A DNA stretch of 7,055 nucleotides from Pseudofrankia asymbiotica (GCF_001983105.1 NZ_MOMC01000088.1:19663-26717), one strand, 5' to 3'; shown: positions 1 through 6,104, counted from the first letter of the stretch. The notes: generated by a model not told the origin, from the letters alone. Program-made: numbers and translations.

Positions 1-156
1 GACTCCCGCCCTGGCCGCGATGTCACGGATCGGGGCCTCCACGCCGGACTCGACAAAGATCGCGGCGGCGGCGTCCAACAGGGTCTTCTCGTTGCGCCGC
101 GCGTCCGCCCGCTTGGGTCGGACCGCCTGCGCCGTGTCCGGGTCGCTGTCGCTCAC
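1..156 (-). CDS. TetR-family transcriptional regulator, N-terminal part (runs off the window)
   Basis: The 52 visible codons give the N-terminal DNA-binding end of a TetR-type repressor. A polar tail (about residues 1-20, ending KRADARR) is followed by NEKTLLDAAAAIFVESG and then IRDIAARAGV, which matches helix 1 and the start of the helix-turn-helix of this family. The recognition helix and ligand-binding domain lie outside the window, so the ligand cannot be guessed. I chose the GTG at 154-156 because a strong GGGGAGGA ribosome site lies just upstream (about 163-170) and the family's N-terminus starts in the right place. The promoter region carries two matching palindromes (193-209, 218-234), as expected for an autoregulated TetR gene. 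The gene is divergent from the alpha/beta-hydrolase at 536. Family assignment is firm; targets are inferred. Confidence 0.88.
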   Translation of the reverse strand, partial: MSDSDPDTAQAVRPKRADARRNEKTLLDAAAAIFVESGVEAPIRDIAARAGV

Positions 157-187
157 CGCGGTCCTCCCCTCGTCCGTCGCCGTGCTT

Positions 188-217
188 GCTAAACGGGACA
201 GTGTCCCGTATCGTCAA
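188..217 (-). promoter_or_regulatory. Putative promoter of the first tetR gene
   Basis: On the minus strand a TTGACG -35 box (212-217) is followed after 18 bases by TTTAGC (188-193), a weak -10. Transcription would start near 180 and give a short leader before the GTG at 156. The spacer is filled almost exactly by the palindrome at 193-209. On the plus strand the same DNA also offers TTGCTA (186-191), 17 bases, then TATCGT (209-214), which could be an overlapping promoter towards the hydrolase. The -35 is good; both -10 boxes are only partial matches. Confidence 0.5.
193..209. promoter_or_regulatory. Palindromic operator 1 (TetR-type)
   Basis: The 17-base sequence ACGGGACAGTGTCCCGT is a perfect inverted repeat of 8-base arms around one central G. 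It sits between the putative -35 and -10 of the adjacent tetR gene, where a bound dimer would block RNA polymerase. Size and symmetry fit TetR-family operators. Binding by the adjacent regulator is inferred from position. Confidence 0.72.
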
Positions 218-234
218 CCGGGACGGTGTCCCGC
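218..234. promoter_or_regulatory. Palindromic operator 2, near-copy of operator 1
   Basis: This 17-base site (core CGGGAC-GGT-GTCCCG, 219-233) repeats the core of the palindrome at 193-209 with changes at the ends and near the centre. The two centres (201 and 226) are 25 bases apart. It lies directly upstream of the -35 box of tetR and near the predicted start point of the possible opposite promoter. Two spaced copies suggest binding of two dimers, which is an inference. Confidence 0.65.
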
Positions 235-442
235 TTCTTGATGATGCCAGATCGCGGCCCCGACAACCAGAACGCGCCTGGTCACCGCGTGGCGCCACCG
301 ATCGGCCGAGCGGCGGCACCGACGCCCGTCCCACGGTGCCGCGCCCACGCCTACGCGCGGCCTGGGAGCCGCTGGAGGACGGCGCGGATAGCGCGCGACA
401 AGGCGGAGCTCGCGCGTCCACACGTCGAACGGCTGCTCGGGT

Positions 443-458
443 GCCGGGCCGGCCCGGC
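443..458. repeat. Perfect 16-base palindrome
   Basis: GCCGGGCCGGCCCGGC reads the same on both strands. In RNA it could form a six-pair GC stem with a four-base loop, about 78 bases ahead of the hydrolase start codon. No T-run follows, so it is not a standard terminator. It may be a leader hairpin, a protein site, or chance in GC-rich DNA. Confidence 0.4.
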
Positions 459-522
459 GTGCCTTGTCAACGTCAGCCGGACCCGCCGCGAGACAGCCGC
501 GAAACAAACCGAAAAACTGAAA

Positions 523-535
523 GGGAGAATTCTCC
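523..535 (+). promoter_or_regulatory. Ribosome binding site inside a 12-base palindrome
   Basis: The Shine-Dalgarno GGGAG (523-527) lies 8 bases before the hydrolase ATG at 536 and fixes that start. It overlaps a perfect palindrome, GGAGAATTCTCC (524-535), that ends directly at the start codon. In mRNA this can fold as GGAG-AAUU-CUCC, pairing most of the ribosome site. The stem is only four pairs and so weak; a DNA-level role is equally possible. Confidence 0.6.
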
Positions 536-1480
536 ATGGCTGAAACAGGAACGGCGACCACGGACGCAGCCACAGGTGAACCCGCCCCGGTCGTCTCGGT
601 GAAGCCGGTCGTGCTGCCGGCGCCGGGCCGTGGTGAGGACCTGCGGGTGCGGGTGTCCGCGCCCGCGACCGGACGTGACCTGCCCGTCGTGGTCTTCTCG
701 CACGGATTTGGCTCGTCGTTGGACGGCTACGGCCCGCTGGCCGACTTCTGGGCCGCGCACGGCTTCGTGGTGATTCAGCCGACCCATCTCGACTCGCGGA
801 CGCTCAACATTCCTCACGACGACCCCCGGACGCCGCGGATCTGGCGTTTCCGCGTCGAGGACATGAAGCGCGTCCTCGATCATCTGGAACTCCTGGAAGC
901 CGCCGTCCCCGGCCTCGGCGGGCGCGTCGACCGAAGTCGCGTCGCCGCGGCCGGGCACTCCTTCGGGGGCCAGACGGCGGGCAACCTGCTGGGCCTGCGA
1001 GTCCTCGGCCCGGAGGGCAAAGAGGGGGATGACCTGTCCGACCCGCGGATCAAGGCGGGTGTGCTGTTCGCGACCGCCGGACTGGGCGGGGCCGACCTGT
1101 CTCCGTTCGCGGTCGAGAACTTCCCTTTCATGAACCCGAGCTTCGCGGACATGACCACGCCCACCCTCGTGGTCGCGGGGGACCGGGACGACTCGCCGCT
1201 GACGGTTCGGGGGCCGGACTGGATGACCGACCCGTACTTCCTGAGCCCCGGCGACAAAAGCCTGCTCACCGTCTTCGGGGCAGAGCACTCGCTTGGCGGC
1301 ATCCCCGGCTACGAGGCCAGGGAGACGACGGACGAGAGCCCCGAACGAGTCGCCCTGATCCAGCGGGTCACCCTCGCCTATCTCCGCCACGCCCTCGGCA
1401 TCGAGGATTCCAGCTGGCTGGCGGCGCGGAAGGCCCTGACGGAGACTTCCAGTCCGCTGGGCCGGCTTGAATCCAAATGA
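536..1480 (+). CDS. Alpha/beta-hydrolase, chlorophyllase / PAF-acetylhydrolase-like
   Basis: A 314-residue cytoplasmic-looking serine hydrolase with no signal peptide or membrane segment. The strand and loop VVVFSHGFGSS (51-61) is the oxyanion-hole region. The nucleophile elbow is GHSFG (140-144) with Ser142. GDRDD (215-219) supplies the acid, most likely Asp218. GAEHSLGG (248-255) supplies His251. The order and spacing give a complete catalytic triad, and the whole fold is present. The pattern resembles bacterial chlorophyllase-like or platelet-activating-factor-acetylhydrolase-like esterases and dienelactone-hydrolase relatives; the real substrate, probably an ester or lipid-like compound, cannot be read from sequence. 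The ATG at 536 is supported by GGGAG 8 bases upstream. It is transcribed away from the tetR at 1-156, whose product is a candidate regulator, and converges on the ankyrin gene 44 bases downstream. Confidence 0.9.
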   Translation: MAETGTATTDAATGEPAPVVSVKPVVLPAPGRGEDLRVRVSAPATGRDLPVVVFSHGFGSSLDGYGPLADFWAAHGFVVIQPTHLDSRTLNIPHDDPRTPRIWRFRVEDMKRVLDHLELLEAAVPGLGGRVDRSRVAAAGHSFGGQTAGNLLGLRVLGPEGKEGDDLSDPRIKAGVLFATAGLGGADLSPFAVENFPFMNPSFADMTTPTLVVAGDRDDSPLTVRGPDWMTDPYFLSPGDKSLLTVFGAEHSLGGIPGYEARETTDESPERVALIQRVTLAYLRHALGIEDSSWLAARKALTETSSPLGRLESK

Positions 1481-1506
1481 GGCGGGATGGGTCAATGGCG
1501 TGGGCG

Positions 1507-1525
1507 GCGGGGCCTGCTCTCCCGC
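1507..1525. terminator. Possible bidirectional terminator hairpin between convergent genes
   Basis: GCGGG (1507-1511) and CCCGC (1521-1525) form a five-pair stem, with one further G-U pair possible in the plus-strand RNA. It lies in the 44-base gap between the hydrolase stop and the ankyrin stop. No T-run follows on either strand. A longer-range pair GCGGGA (1482-1487) / TCCCGC (1520-1525) also spans the gap. Its placement between convergent genes is the main support. Confidence 0.35.
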
Positions 1526-2559
1526 TATGAGGGTTCGGGCGCGGTGATCGGTTCGAGGATGCGTTCGACCTCCGCGTGGCCGGTGCCGGCGGCGTGGTGG
1601 GAACGCCCCGCCCGGCACAGGTCCAGCGGGGTAAGCCCGTCGGCGTCCCGCTGGTTGGGATCGGCGCCGAGGGCGAGCAGGCGTTGGACGCTCGCCGGTC
1701 GCCCGTTCGCGGCGGCGAGCCGCAGCGGATGGCGGCCCCAGATCTCGTCGACCCCGTCGACGGGCGTGCCGGCCGCCACCAGCGCCTCGATCACCGCCAG
1801 CCGCTCGTGGTCCGCGGCCATGATGAGCGCGAGGAGGCGCTGCTGCGGGCTGGCCTCCCCGAGAGGCCAGCCGCTGATGTCACCGGCCGCCGCGCCGATG
1901 ACCAGGTCACCGACCCGCGCGCCGGCCTTCACCAGGACGTCCACCACCGCGGTCATGCCGAACACGGCCGCGTGCAGCAGGGCCGTCCCACCCGGAACCC
2001 CGCCGGACGTCGGCGACGAGGTGGCCTCGAGGTCGGCGCCCGCCTGGATGAGGACCTGGGCGACCTCGGCGTCGCCATAGCTGGCCGCGGTGATCAGCGG
2101 AGTCTCCGGGCCGCCCGGCTCGCCGTCGACCGGCGCTCCGGCGGCGAGCAGCACGTGGGCCAGGGGCGCGGCGCCGGGTACGTCCCGCCAGACGTCGCGG
2201 GACGTGTCGTAGCGCAGCATCGCCACGTAGTCCAACGGGGACGCGCCCAACGGGTGGTCGCACCACTGGGTCATCTCGGCGACGGCCAGGCGCGGCTCGC
2301 GGGCGAGGAGGTCGGCCAGCCCGGCGGCGTCGACGTCGTCGAGGATCTCGCGCCGGTCGACCTCGGCCTTCAGCCGGGCCCAGCTGGCGAACCCGTACTC
2401 CCGGGCGACGGCGAGCTGGGCGTTCGCGAGACCGACCTCGGTCCCGACGGCGTGAACACGCGCCAGCGCGGCGGCGTCACCGCCCTGAGCGGCCCGCAGG
2501 AGGTCTCTGGCCTGGTGGCGAAGCTGCTGGAAGTCCGGGCGGGCGGGAAGACTGGGCAT
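1525..2559 (-). CDS. Ankyrin-repeat protein
   Basis: A 344-residue soluble protein. The N-terminal module (about 1-66) has LPARPDFQQLRHQARDLL then LANAQLAVAREYGFASW, an arrangement I recognise from many actinobacterial ankyrin proteins. Ankyrin-like repeats follow: TPLITAASYGDAEVAQVLI with QAGADLEA (153-179), TALLHAAVFGMTAVVDVLV with KAGARV (192-216), a degenerate one around 245-268 (AADHERLAVIEALVAAGTPV), and HPLRLAAANGRPASVQRLL with ALGADPNQRD (277-305), then GLTPLDLCRAG. Repeats of this kind bind protein partners; no enzyme motif is seen. The region from about 70 to 145 is more divergent but has the same helix-rich look, including LAHVLLAAGAPVD. The start at 2559 has GAGGGG (2565-2570) 5 bases upstream. 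It lies downstream of the ABC permease on the same strand, 313 bases away, so probably has its own promoter. The partner is unknown. Confidence 0.9.
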   Translation of the reverse strand: MPSLPARPDFQQLRHQARDLLRAAQGGDAAALARVHAVGTEVGLANAQLAVAREYGFASWARLKAEVDRREILDDVDAAGLADLLAREPRLAVAEMTQWCDHPLGASPLDYVAMLRYDTSRDVWRDVPGAAPLAHVLLAAGAPVDGEPGGPETPLITAASYGDAEVAQVLIQAGADLEATSSPTSGGVPGGTALLHAAVFGMTAVVDVLVKAGARVGDLVIGAAAGDISGWPLGEASPQQRLLALIMAADHERLAVIEALVAAGTPVDGVDEIWGRHPLRLAAANGRPASVQRLLALGADPNQRDADGLTPLDLCRAGRSHHAAGTGHAEVERILEPITAPEPS

Positions 2560-2872
2560 GACGTCCCCTCGTCAGCTCGCGGTCCGCGCGCCGAGCCGGG
2601 AAGGAGAACGTCACCAGCATTGGGCACATCACGTCTCTGAAGGTGGACTCAGTCCTGCCCGCGGACCCGGAAGCGCCCTCCCGCGCTCACCACCCATCGT
2701 AGCCACCACCGCCGCCCCCAGGCCGAAGAAGGAGAACGCCGGCGTAGATCGCTGTTCGTGCCCTCCCGCGGTCACTATCTGGCCCGGCGTCTTCCAGCGG
2801 TGCTCGCGACATCCTGGCTTCTGGGGGTTGTGAGGATCGTTTATGGGCGGCGGCGCGCGTGGGTCTGTCCGT
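2560..2872. other. Spacer between ABC permease and ankyrin gene
   Basis: A stretch of 313 bases with no supported gene. It must hold the 3' end of the efflux operon and probably the promoter of the ankyrin gene, but no clear -35/-10 pair was found. It contains several short inverted repeats: GTCTG-N6-CAGAC overlapping the permease stop (2863-2878), AGCGC-N6-GCGCT (2672-2687), GGACT-C-AGTCC (2645-2655), and CGCGG-T-CCGCG (2578-2588) just upstream of the ankyrin ribosome site. The last two are placed where operators could act. None is strong on its own in DNA this GC-rich. Confidence 0.4.
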
Positions 2873-4462
2873 TCAGACGATGTCCCGGCGGCGGAAACCG
2901 GTGAACGCGACGACGAGGAACAGCGCCGCGACGCCCGTGAGCCAGGCCAGGCCGGGCCAGTCGGGGGCGGCGGCGGTGACGTTCGGGACGTGGCGCAGGG
3001 GACTGATGCCCAGCGCCCAGCCGGGGAGGTTGAACGTCGGCCCCAGCAGGGTGAGCCCGAACGTGGCGACGATGCCGAGCCAGGCGACGAGCCGCCTGCT
3101 GGGCACGGCGCCGACGGCGGCCAGCGCCAGGGCGACGAGGGTCCACACGGCGGGGATGGTGACCAGCGCCTGGGTGGCGACGTCACCGGCGGCGATCGTG
3201 TCCTTCTGGGCCGCGGCGACCAGGCCGAGCGCCGTGCCGGCGACCGCGAGGGCGACCGCGGGCGCGGCGAGGGCGACGACGGCGTTGCTTGCCAGGTACA
3301 CATGTCGCCGCAGGGCGCCGGCGAGCAGCGGTTCGACCCGGTAGTCGACCTCCTCGGCGTGGATCCTCAGGGCGACCTGGACGCCCGCGACGGCGGCGAT
3401 GATGCCGACGAGGTTCAGGATCGTGATGAGGAACGCGAAGGTGAGCCCCGCGGGGTCGGTCGCGCCGGCGGCGAGGGTGCCGGCCAGGGCGGGGTTGTCG
3501 CGCAGGACGTCGCCGAGGGAGGTGGCGAGGTTGCCGAAGATCAGGCCGAGACTGGCGAAGGCGACCAGCCAGGCGGCGAGCGTGCCGCGGTGCAGCCGGA
3601 AGGCGAGGCCCCACACGTTCGCCGTCGCGCCGCCGCGAGCGGGGCCGCGCCGGGGCGCGATCAGCCCGAGGCCGTAGTCGCGGCGACTGTGCAGCGCGGA
3701 TCCGGCCAGTACGAGGGCGATGGTCAGGGCGAGCGCGGCGAGCAGGGGCCAGGGGTTGTCGTCGGTGGCGGGCCTGGTCCGGGACAGCCAGCCAAGTGGG
3801 GTGGTCCAGGAGGTCCAGCCGGGGGCCTCGCTGGAGTCGAGATAGCCGCGGATCACGTAGCAGACGCCGAGGACGGCGACGGCGAGGCTGTCCGCGGTGC
3901 GGGCGTCGGAACCGAGCTGGGCGCAGATCGCGGCCACTCCGGCGAACACCAGCGCCGAGGCGGTGAACGTCGCCGACAGCGTCAGGGACGGGAGCGCCGC
4001 GCCGCCGCAGGCGACGGTGAGCGCGAAGCTCACCATTCCCAGCGCGGCGGCGGCGACGGCGGCGAGGAGAACGGCGACCGCGAGCCTGGCCTGGCGGCCC
4101 AGCACCCCCGAGGCGAGAAGCTCGGCCTGGCCGGAGTCCTCGTCGGCGCGGCTGTTGCGGATGACGATGAAAATCTCCATCAGTCCCGCGAAGAACGCGC
4201 CGAGGGCGCCCGCGCGCCACGCGTTGAAGCCGTCCGGGGTCGTCAGGTCACGGGCCGGGCCGAAGATCAGGGCGAGCGCGGGGTTCCCGCCCAGCGAGTG
4301 CGCCAGCTCCGCGCGGTCCGAGGCGTCGGGGAAGATCCAGGCGTAGGCGAGGATCGAGGAGGCGGACAGCGCCGAGATCAGCATCACCCAGGGCGCGATG
4401 GCGCGGGCGTTCTGGCGCAGCGCCACCCTGAGCAGCGGGCGGGCGCCGGTGAAGGCCGTCAT
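2873..4462 (-). CDS. ABC-2-type exporter permease (polyketide/polyether antibiotic exporter-like)
   Basis: A 529-residue integral membrane protein with about 12 hydrophobic segments (roughly 21-41, 83-102, 127-150, 167-185, 190-207, 238-256, 296-312, 342-362, 389-415, 432-452, 458-474, 505-521). It looks like two fused six-segment halves. The first has [17 protein letters not shown] (107-123); the second has an equivalent [17 protein letters not shown] (370-386) at the same point after a long hydrophobic helix. Length and layout match the two-half permeases annotated as polyketide antibiotic transporters, such as TnrB3 of tetronasin resistance. The inferred role is ATP-driven export of a hydrophobic compound with the ATPase encoded just upstream. 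The ATG at 4462 has GGAGG (4472-4476) 9 bases upstream, within the ATPase frame, so translation is probably coupled. The N-terminus is intact and the gene shows no lesion. The substrate is unknown. Confidence 0.9.
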   Translation of the reverse strand: MTAFTGARPLLRVALRQNARAIAPWVMLISALSASSILAYAWIFPDASDRAELAHSLGGNPALALIFGPARDLTTPDGFNAWRAGALGAFFAGLMEIFIVIRNSRADEDSGQAELLASGVLGRQARLAVAVLLAAVAAAALGMVSFALTVACGGAALPSLTLSATFTASALVFAGVAAICAQLGSDARTADSLAVAVLGVCYVIRGYLDSSEAPGWTSWTTPLGWLSRTRPATDDNPWPLLAALALTIALVLAGSALHSRRDYGLGLIAPRRGPARGGATANVWGLAFRLHRGTLAAWLVAFASLGLIFGNLATSLGDVLRDNPALAGTLAAGATDPAGLTFAFLITILNLVGIIAAVAGVQVALRIHAEEVDYRVEPLLAGALRRHVYLASNAVVALAAPAVALAVAGTALGLVAAAQKDTIAAGDVATQALVTIPAVWTLVALALAAVGAVPSRRLVAWLGIVATFGLTLLGPTFNLPGWALGISPLRHVPNVTAAAPDWPGLAWLTGVAALFLVVAFTGFRRRDIV

Positions 4463-5201
4463 GGCCGGGAGCCTCCGGTGGGCGGGCCAGCGTGACGGTG
4501 ATCTTGACTCGGGTCTGGCCGCGCAGGTCCCGCAGGGTGCCGGTGCGCACGATGCGCCCCTGGCGGACGATGCTGACGCGGTCGGCGAGCGCCTCGACCT
4601 CGCTGAGGATGTGGCTCGACAGCAGGACGGTGCGGCCGGCCTCCTTCTCCTTGGCGATCTCCTCCTGGAACACCGCCTCCATGAGGGGGTCGAGGCCGGA
4701 GGTCGGTTCGTCGAGGATGAGCAGCTCGACGTCGGAGGCGAGCGCGGCCACGATGGCGACCTTCTGCCGGTTGCCCTTGGAGTACTGGCGGCCGCGCTTG
4801 GTCGGGTCCAGCTCGAACCGCTCGATCAGCCGCGCGCGGCGGGTCTCGTCGAGGCCGCCGCGCAGGTTGCCGAGCAGGTCGATCGCCTCGCCGCCGGTCA
4901 GCGCGGGCCACAGCACGACGTCGCCCGGCACGTAGGCCAGGCGCCGGTGCAGCGGGACGACGTCACGCCACGGGTCGCCGCCGAGCAGCTGGACGGTGCC
5001 GGCGTTGGCGCGCAGCAGGCCGAGCAGCACCCGGATCGTGGTCGACTTCCCGGCGCCGTTCGGGCCGAGGAAGCCGTGGACCTCGCCGCGGGCGACCGTC
5101 AGGTCGAGCCCGTCGAGCGCGGTGAAGGAGCCGAACCTCTTCACCAGCCCCTCGATCCGGATCGCCGGCTGGGCCGCCGCCGGCGCGTGCGTGACGCTCA
5201 T
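4248..5201 (-). CDS. ABC transporter ATP-binding protein with missing C-terminal segment
   Basis: A 317-codon frame whose first 240 or so residues are a complete nucleotide-binding domain: Walker [10 protein letters not shown] (46-54), YVPGD (90-94) in place of a Q-loop glutamine, signature YSKGNRQK (140-147) in place of LSGGQ, Walker B LLILDEP with TSGLD (160-171), and the switch histidine in SSH (195-197). YVPGD and YSKGN variants are usual in this drug-exporter subfamily (TnrB2/DrrA-like), so activity is expected. Family members normally continue with a 70-80 residue accessory segment after the TLxxLRxxTR region (222-231 here). Here the recognisable part stops near RPPEAP (240-245). The remaining 71 residues are R/P/A/G-rich and are read out of frame from the permease gene (4248-4462), so they are probably not an evolved domain. 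It lies 73 bases downstream of tetR in the same operon. The start at 5201 has only a weak GAAGAGAG site about 11 bases upstream. Confidence 0.85.
   Translation of the reverse strand: MSVTHAPAAAQPAIRIEGLVKRFGSFTALDGLDLTVARGEVHGFLGPNGAGKSTTIRVLLGLLRANAGTVQLLGGDPWRDVVPLHRRLAYVPGDVVLWPALTGGEAIDLLGNLRGGLDETRRARLIERFELDPTKRGRQYSKGNRQKVAIVAALASDVELLILDEPTSGLDPLMEAVFQEEIAKEKEAGRTVLLSSHILSEVEALADRVSIVRQGRIVRTGTLRDLRGQTRVKITVTLARPPEAPGHDGLHRRPPAAQGGAAPERPRHRALGDADLGAVRLLDPRLRLDLPRRLGPRGAGALAGREPRARPDLRPGP
4472..4476 (-). promoter_or_regulatory. Permease ribosome binding site inside the ATPase gene
   Basis: GGAGG on the minus strand lies 9 bases before the permease ATG (4460-4462). It is read as part of the Pro-Glu-Ala codons at the end of the recognisable ATPase sequence. 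It fixes the permease start and implies that ribosomes translating the ATPase pass over it. Confidence 0.75.
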
Positions 5202-5214
5202 GGATGAGCTCTCT

Positions 5215-5265
5215 TCTGTAGGACTCTGTACGGCGGGGTCAGCCCAGTGGGATCAGTTCAGTGGG
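5215..5265. repeat. Short direct repeats in the tetR-ATPase spacer
   Basis: Two repeats sit in the 73-base gap. TCTGTA occurs twice, at 5215-5220 and 5225-5230, ten bases apart, about one helical turn. A 14-base unit occurs twice in tandem, GTCAGCCCAGTGGG (5238-5251) and ATCAGTTCAGTGGG (5252-5265), matching at 11 of 14 positions. They lie upstream of the ATPase start, where they could modulate its expression. No promoter is evident in the gap, and no role is known. Confidence 0.45.
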
Positions 5266-5274
5266 GAGGGGCGA

Positions 5275-5928
5275 TCAGGTCGACGGATCGTTCTCCGCCA
5301 CCGCGTGGGCTCCGGGAAGCTCGCCGAGGAGGTACCGGGTGATCGTGGGCGTGATCGTGGCCACCAGCACCTCGGCCGGCAGACTGGCCAGCGGCTCGAC
5401 GGCCAGCACCCGGCGTGCCACGACGAGCCCGAGCATCTGGCTGGCCACCAGGCCGATCCGGACCTCGGCCTCGGCGGGATCGACACCGCCCAGCAGCTTG
5501 CTCGCCGCGATCCGCACCACGGTGGCGCCGAGGAACTCGCGCATCAGGTCCGAGGACTCCTGCCGCGCCAGCACCGTCCGCAGGAAGCTGACCATCGCCG
5601 GCCCCGTCTCGGGCCCGTCCCACACCCGCAGGAACGTCCGCACCAGCCGTTCGGGAGCCCGCTCCACCCCGGCGGCGAAGATCTCCTCCACCAGCTCCTC
5701 GGGCTGGATCGGCATCTCCAGGGCCGCGCGGAACAGCCCCTCCTTGGTGCCGAAGTAGTGGTGCACCAAGGCCGGATCGACCCTGGCCTCGGCGGCCACG
5801 GACCTGATCGAGGCGCCCACGAACCCGCGCTCGGCGAACAGCATCCGCGCGGCGCGCAGGATCTCGGCCCGTGCCTCCGACTGGCCGGGACGCCGCCCGA
5901 CGCGCCTGAGCCCTTCCTCGTCCGGCAT
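5275..5928 (-). CDS. TetR-family regulator of the efflux operon
   Basis: A 217-residue repressor of usual family length. The N-terminal domain includes ARAEILRAARMLFAERGF (19-36) and the helix-turn-helix IRSVAAEARVDPALVHHYFG with TKEGLF (41-66), a near-ideal TetR signature. The C-terminal part (about 75-205) is the helical ligand and dimer domain, resembling the TetR_C_17-type ending. I chose the ATG at 5926-5928 because a GGAGAGGGGG ribosome site lies just upstream; an ATG at 6021 opens the frame earlier but would place the promoter and operators inside the gene. It is first in a minus-strand operon with the ATPase (73 bases on) and permease, so it probably represses this exporter and is released by the exported compound. 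Two CTCA-N8-TGAR sites flank its promoter, pointing to autoregulation. The reductase-like gene is divergent, 219 bases away. Confidence 0.92.
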   Translation of the reverse strand: MPDEEGLRRVGRRPGQSEARAEILRAARMLFAERGFVGASIRSVAAEARVDPALVHHYFGTKEGLFRAALEMPIQPEELVEEIFAAGVERAPERLVRTFLRVWDGPETGPAMVSFLRTVLARQESSDLMREFLGATVVRIAASKLLGGVDPAEAEVRIGLVASQMLGLVVARRVLAVEPLASLPAEVLVATITPTITRYLLGELPGAHAVAENDPST

Positions 5929-5946
5929 CCCGCCCCCTCTCCAAAT

Positions 5947-5962
5947 CTCAACGCCCGATGAG
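5947..5962. promoter_or_regulatory. Putative TetR operator, start-point site
   Basis: CTCA-ACGCCCGA-TGAG is a perfect 4-base-arm inverted repeat lying around the predicted transcription start of tetR. A longer similarity (CTCAACnnnCGnTGAnnT) is shared with the site at 5990-6005, which argues against chance. Binding by the adjacent TetR protein is inferred. Confidence 0.5.
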
Positions 5963-5965
5963 TTA

Positions 5966-5994
5966 AGGCTAGCGGCGGACCTCGCAGAACTCAA
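5966..5994 (-). promoter_or_regulatory. Putative promoter of the tetR-ABC operon
   Basis: On the minus strand TTGAGT (5989-5994) is followed by a 17-base spacer and TAGCCT (5966-5971), a TANNNT-type -10 acceptable for actinobacteria. Transcription would start near 5959, about 31 bases before the ATG at 5928. One operator-like site overlaps the start point and the other overlaps the -35 box. Confidence 0.55.
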
Positions 5995-6005
5995 CAGGCG
6001 GTGAA
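5990..6005. promoter_or_regulatory. Putative TetR operator, -35 site
   Basis: CTCA-ACAGGCGG-TGAA repeats the pattern of the site at 5947-5962 in the same orientation, with centres 43 bases apart, close to four helical turns. It covers the -35 box of the tetR promoter. The right arm is TGAA rather than TGAG. It also lies on the side facing the divergent reductase gene. Confidence 0.45.
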
Positions 6006-6012
6006 ATATGAG

Positions 6013-6037
6013 CCGGGCCACCCGCCCGGGCCCGGGC
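6013..6037. repeat. GC-only palindromes in the divergent region
   Basis: CCGGGC-N5-GCCCGG (6013-6029) is a compact hairpin, and it overlaps a perfect 14-base palindrome GCCCGGGCCCGGGC (6024-6037). They sit between the tetR operators and the leader of the reductase gene. They could insulate the two promoters or simply reflect base composition. Confidence 0.35.
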
Positions 6038-6104
6038 CGAACCCGCGATCCGGCCGGTCATTCCACTGGCGGGCGCCCCTCACAGCGTCGATCATGGCTA
6101 CCGT

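Larger units (their letters stand above)
235..535. other. Non-coding stretch between tetR operators and the hydrolase gene
   Basis: About 300 bases without a gene I can support. Open frames exist on both strands but give R/P/A-rich products with no family resemblance. It holds a perfect 16-base palindrome (443-458) and, just before the hydrolase start, an A-rich leader segment (about 501-522) that stands out against the GC-rich surroundings. No convincing promoter was found close to the hydrolase. If transcription starts near 221, the hydrolase mRNA would have a leader of roughly 315 bases. Confidence 0.5.

Noticed and set aside
527..539. Adjacent GAATTC and CCATGG sites at the hydrolase start suggesting a cloning junction
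   Set aside because: The flanking sequence continues with native codon use on one side and an ordinary leader on the other, with no vector sequence. Two six-base sites at an ATG can arise by chance.
226..543. A 105-codon forward frame in the tetR-hydrolase gap
   Set aside because: It starts inside a predicted operator, has no ribosome site, shows no recognisable motif and overlaps the hydrolase start.
473..1618. A 381-codon open frame on the minus strand across the hydrolase
   Set aside because: It is arginine/proline-rich, has no family resemblance and covers a hydrolase with a complete catalytic triad. It is an antisense shadow typical of high-GC DNA.
2629..2775. A possible 48-residue minus-strand small gene starting at a GTG, with a hydrophobic patch SFFGLGAAVVATMGG
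   Set aside because: There is no ribosome site before the GTG and the rest of the peptide is composition-driven. It could be a remnant, but support is too thin.
4246..4462. Treating the last 71 residues of the ATPase frame as a new C-terminal domain
   Set aside because: The stretch is exactly the out-of-frame reading of the permease N-terminus and has the low-complexity composition of a shadow frame.
2843..4495. A 550-codon open frame on the plus strand opposite the permease
   Set aside because: The product is almost entirely G/E/R/Q/A with no hydrophobic core and mirrors the codon bias of the permease on the other strand, which has clear membrane segments and a ribosome site.
5929..6021. 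Upstream ATG extending the second TetR by 31 residues
   Set aside because: It has no ribosome site, lacks similarity to family N-termini and would put the promoter and both operator-like sites inside the gene; the ATG at 5928 has a strong ribosome site.
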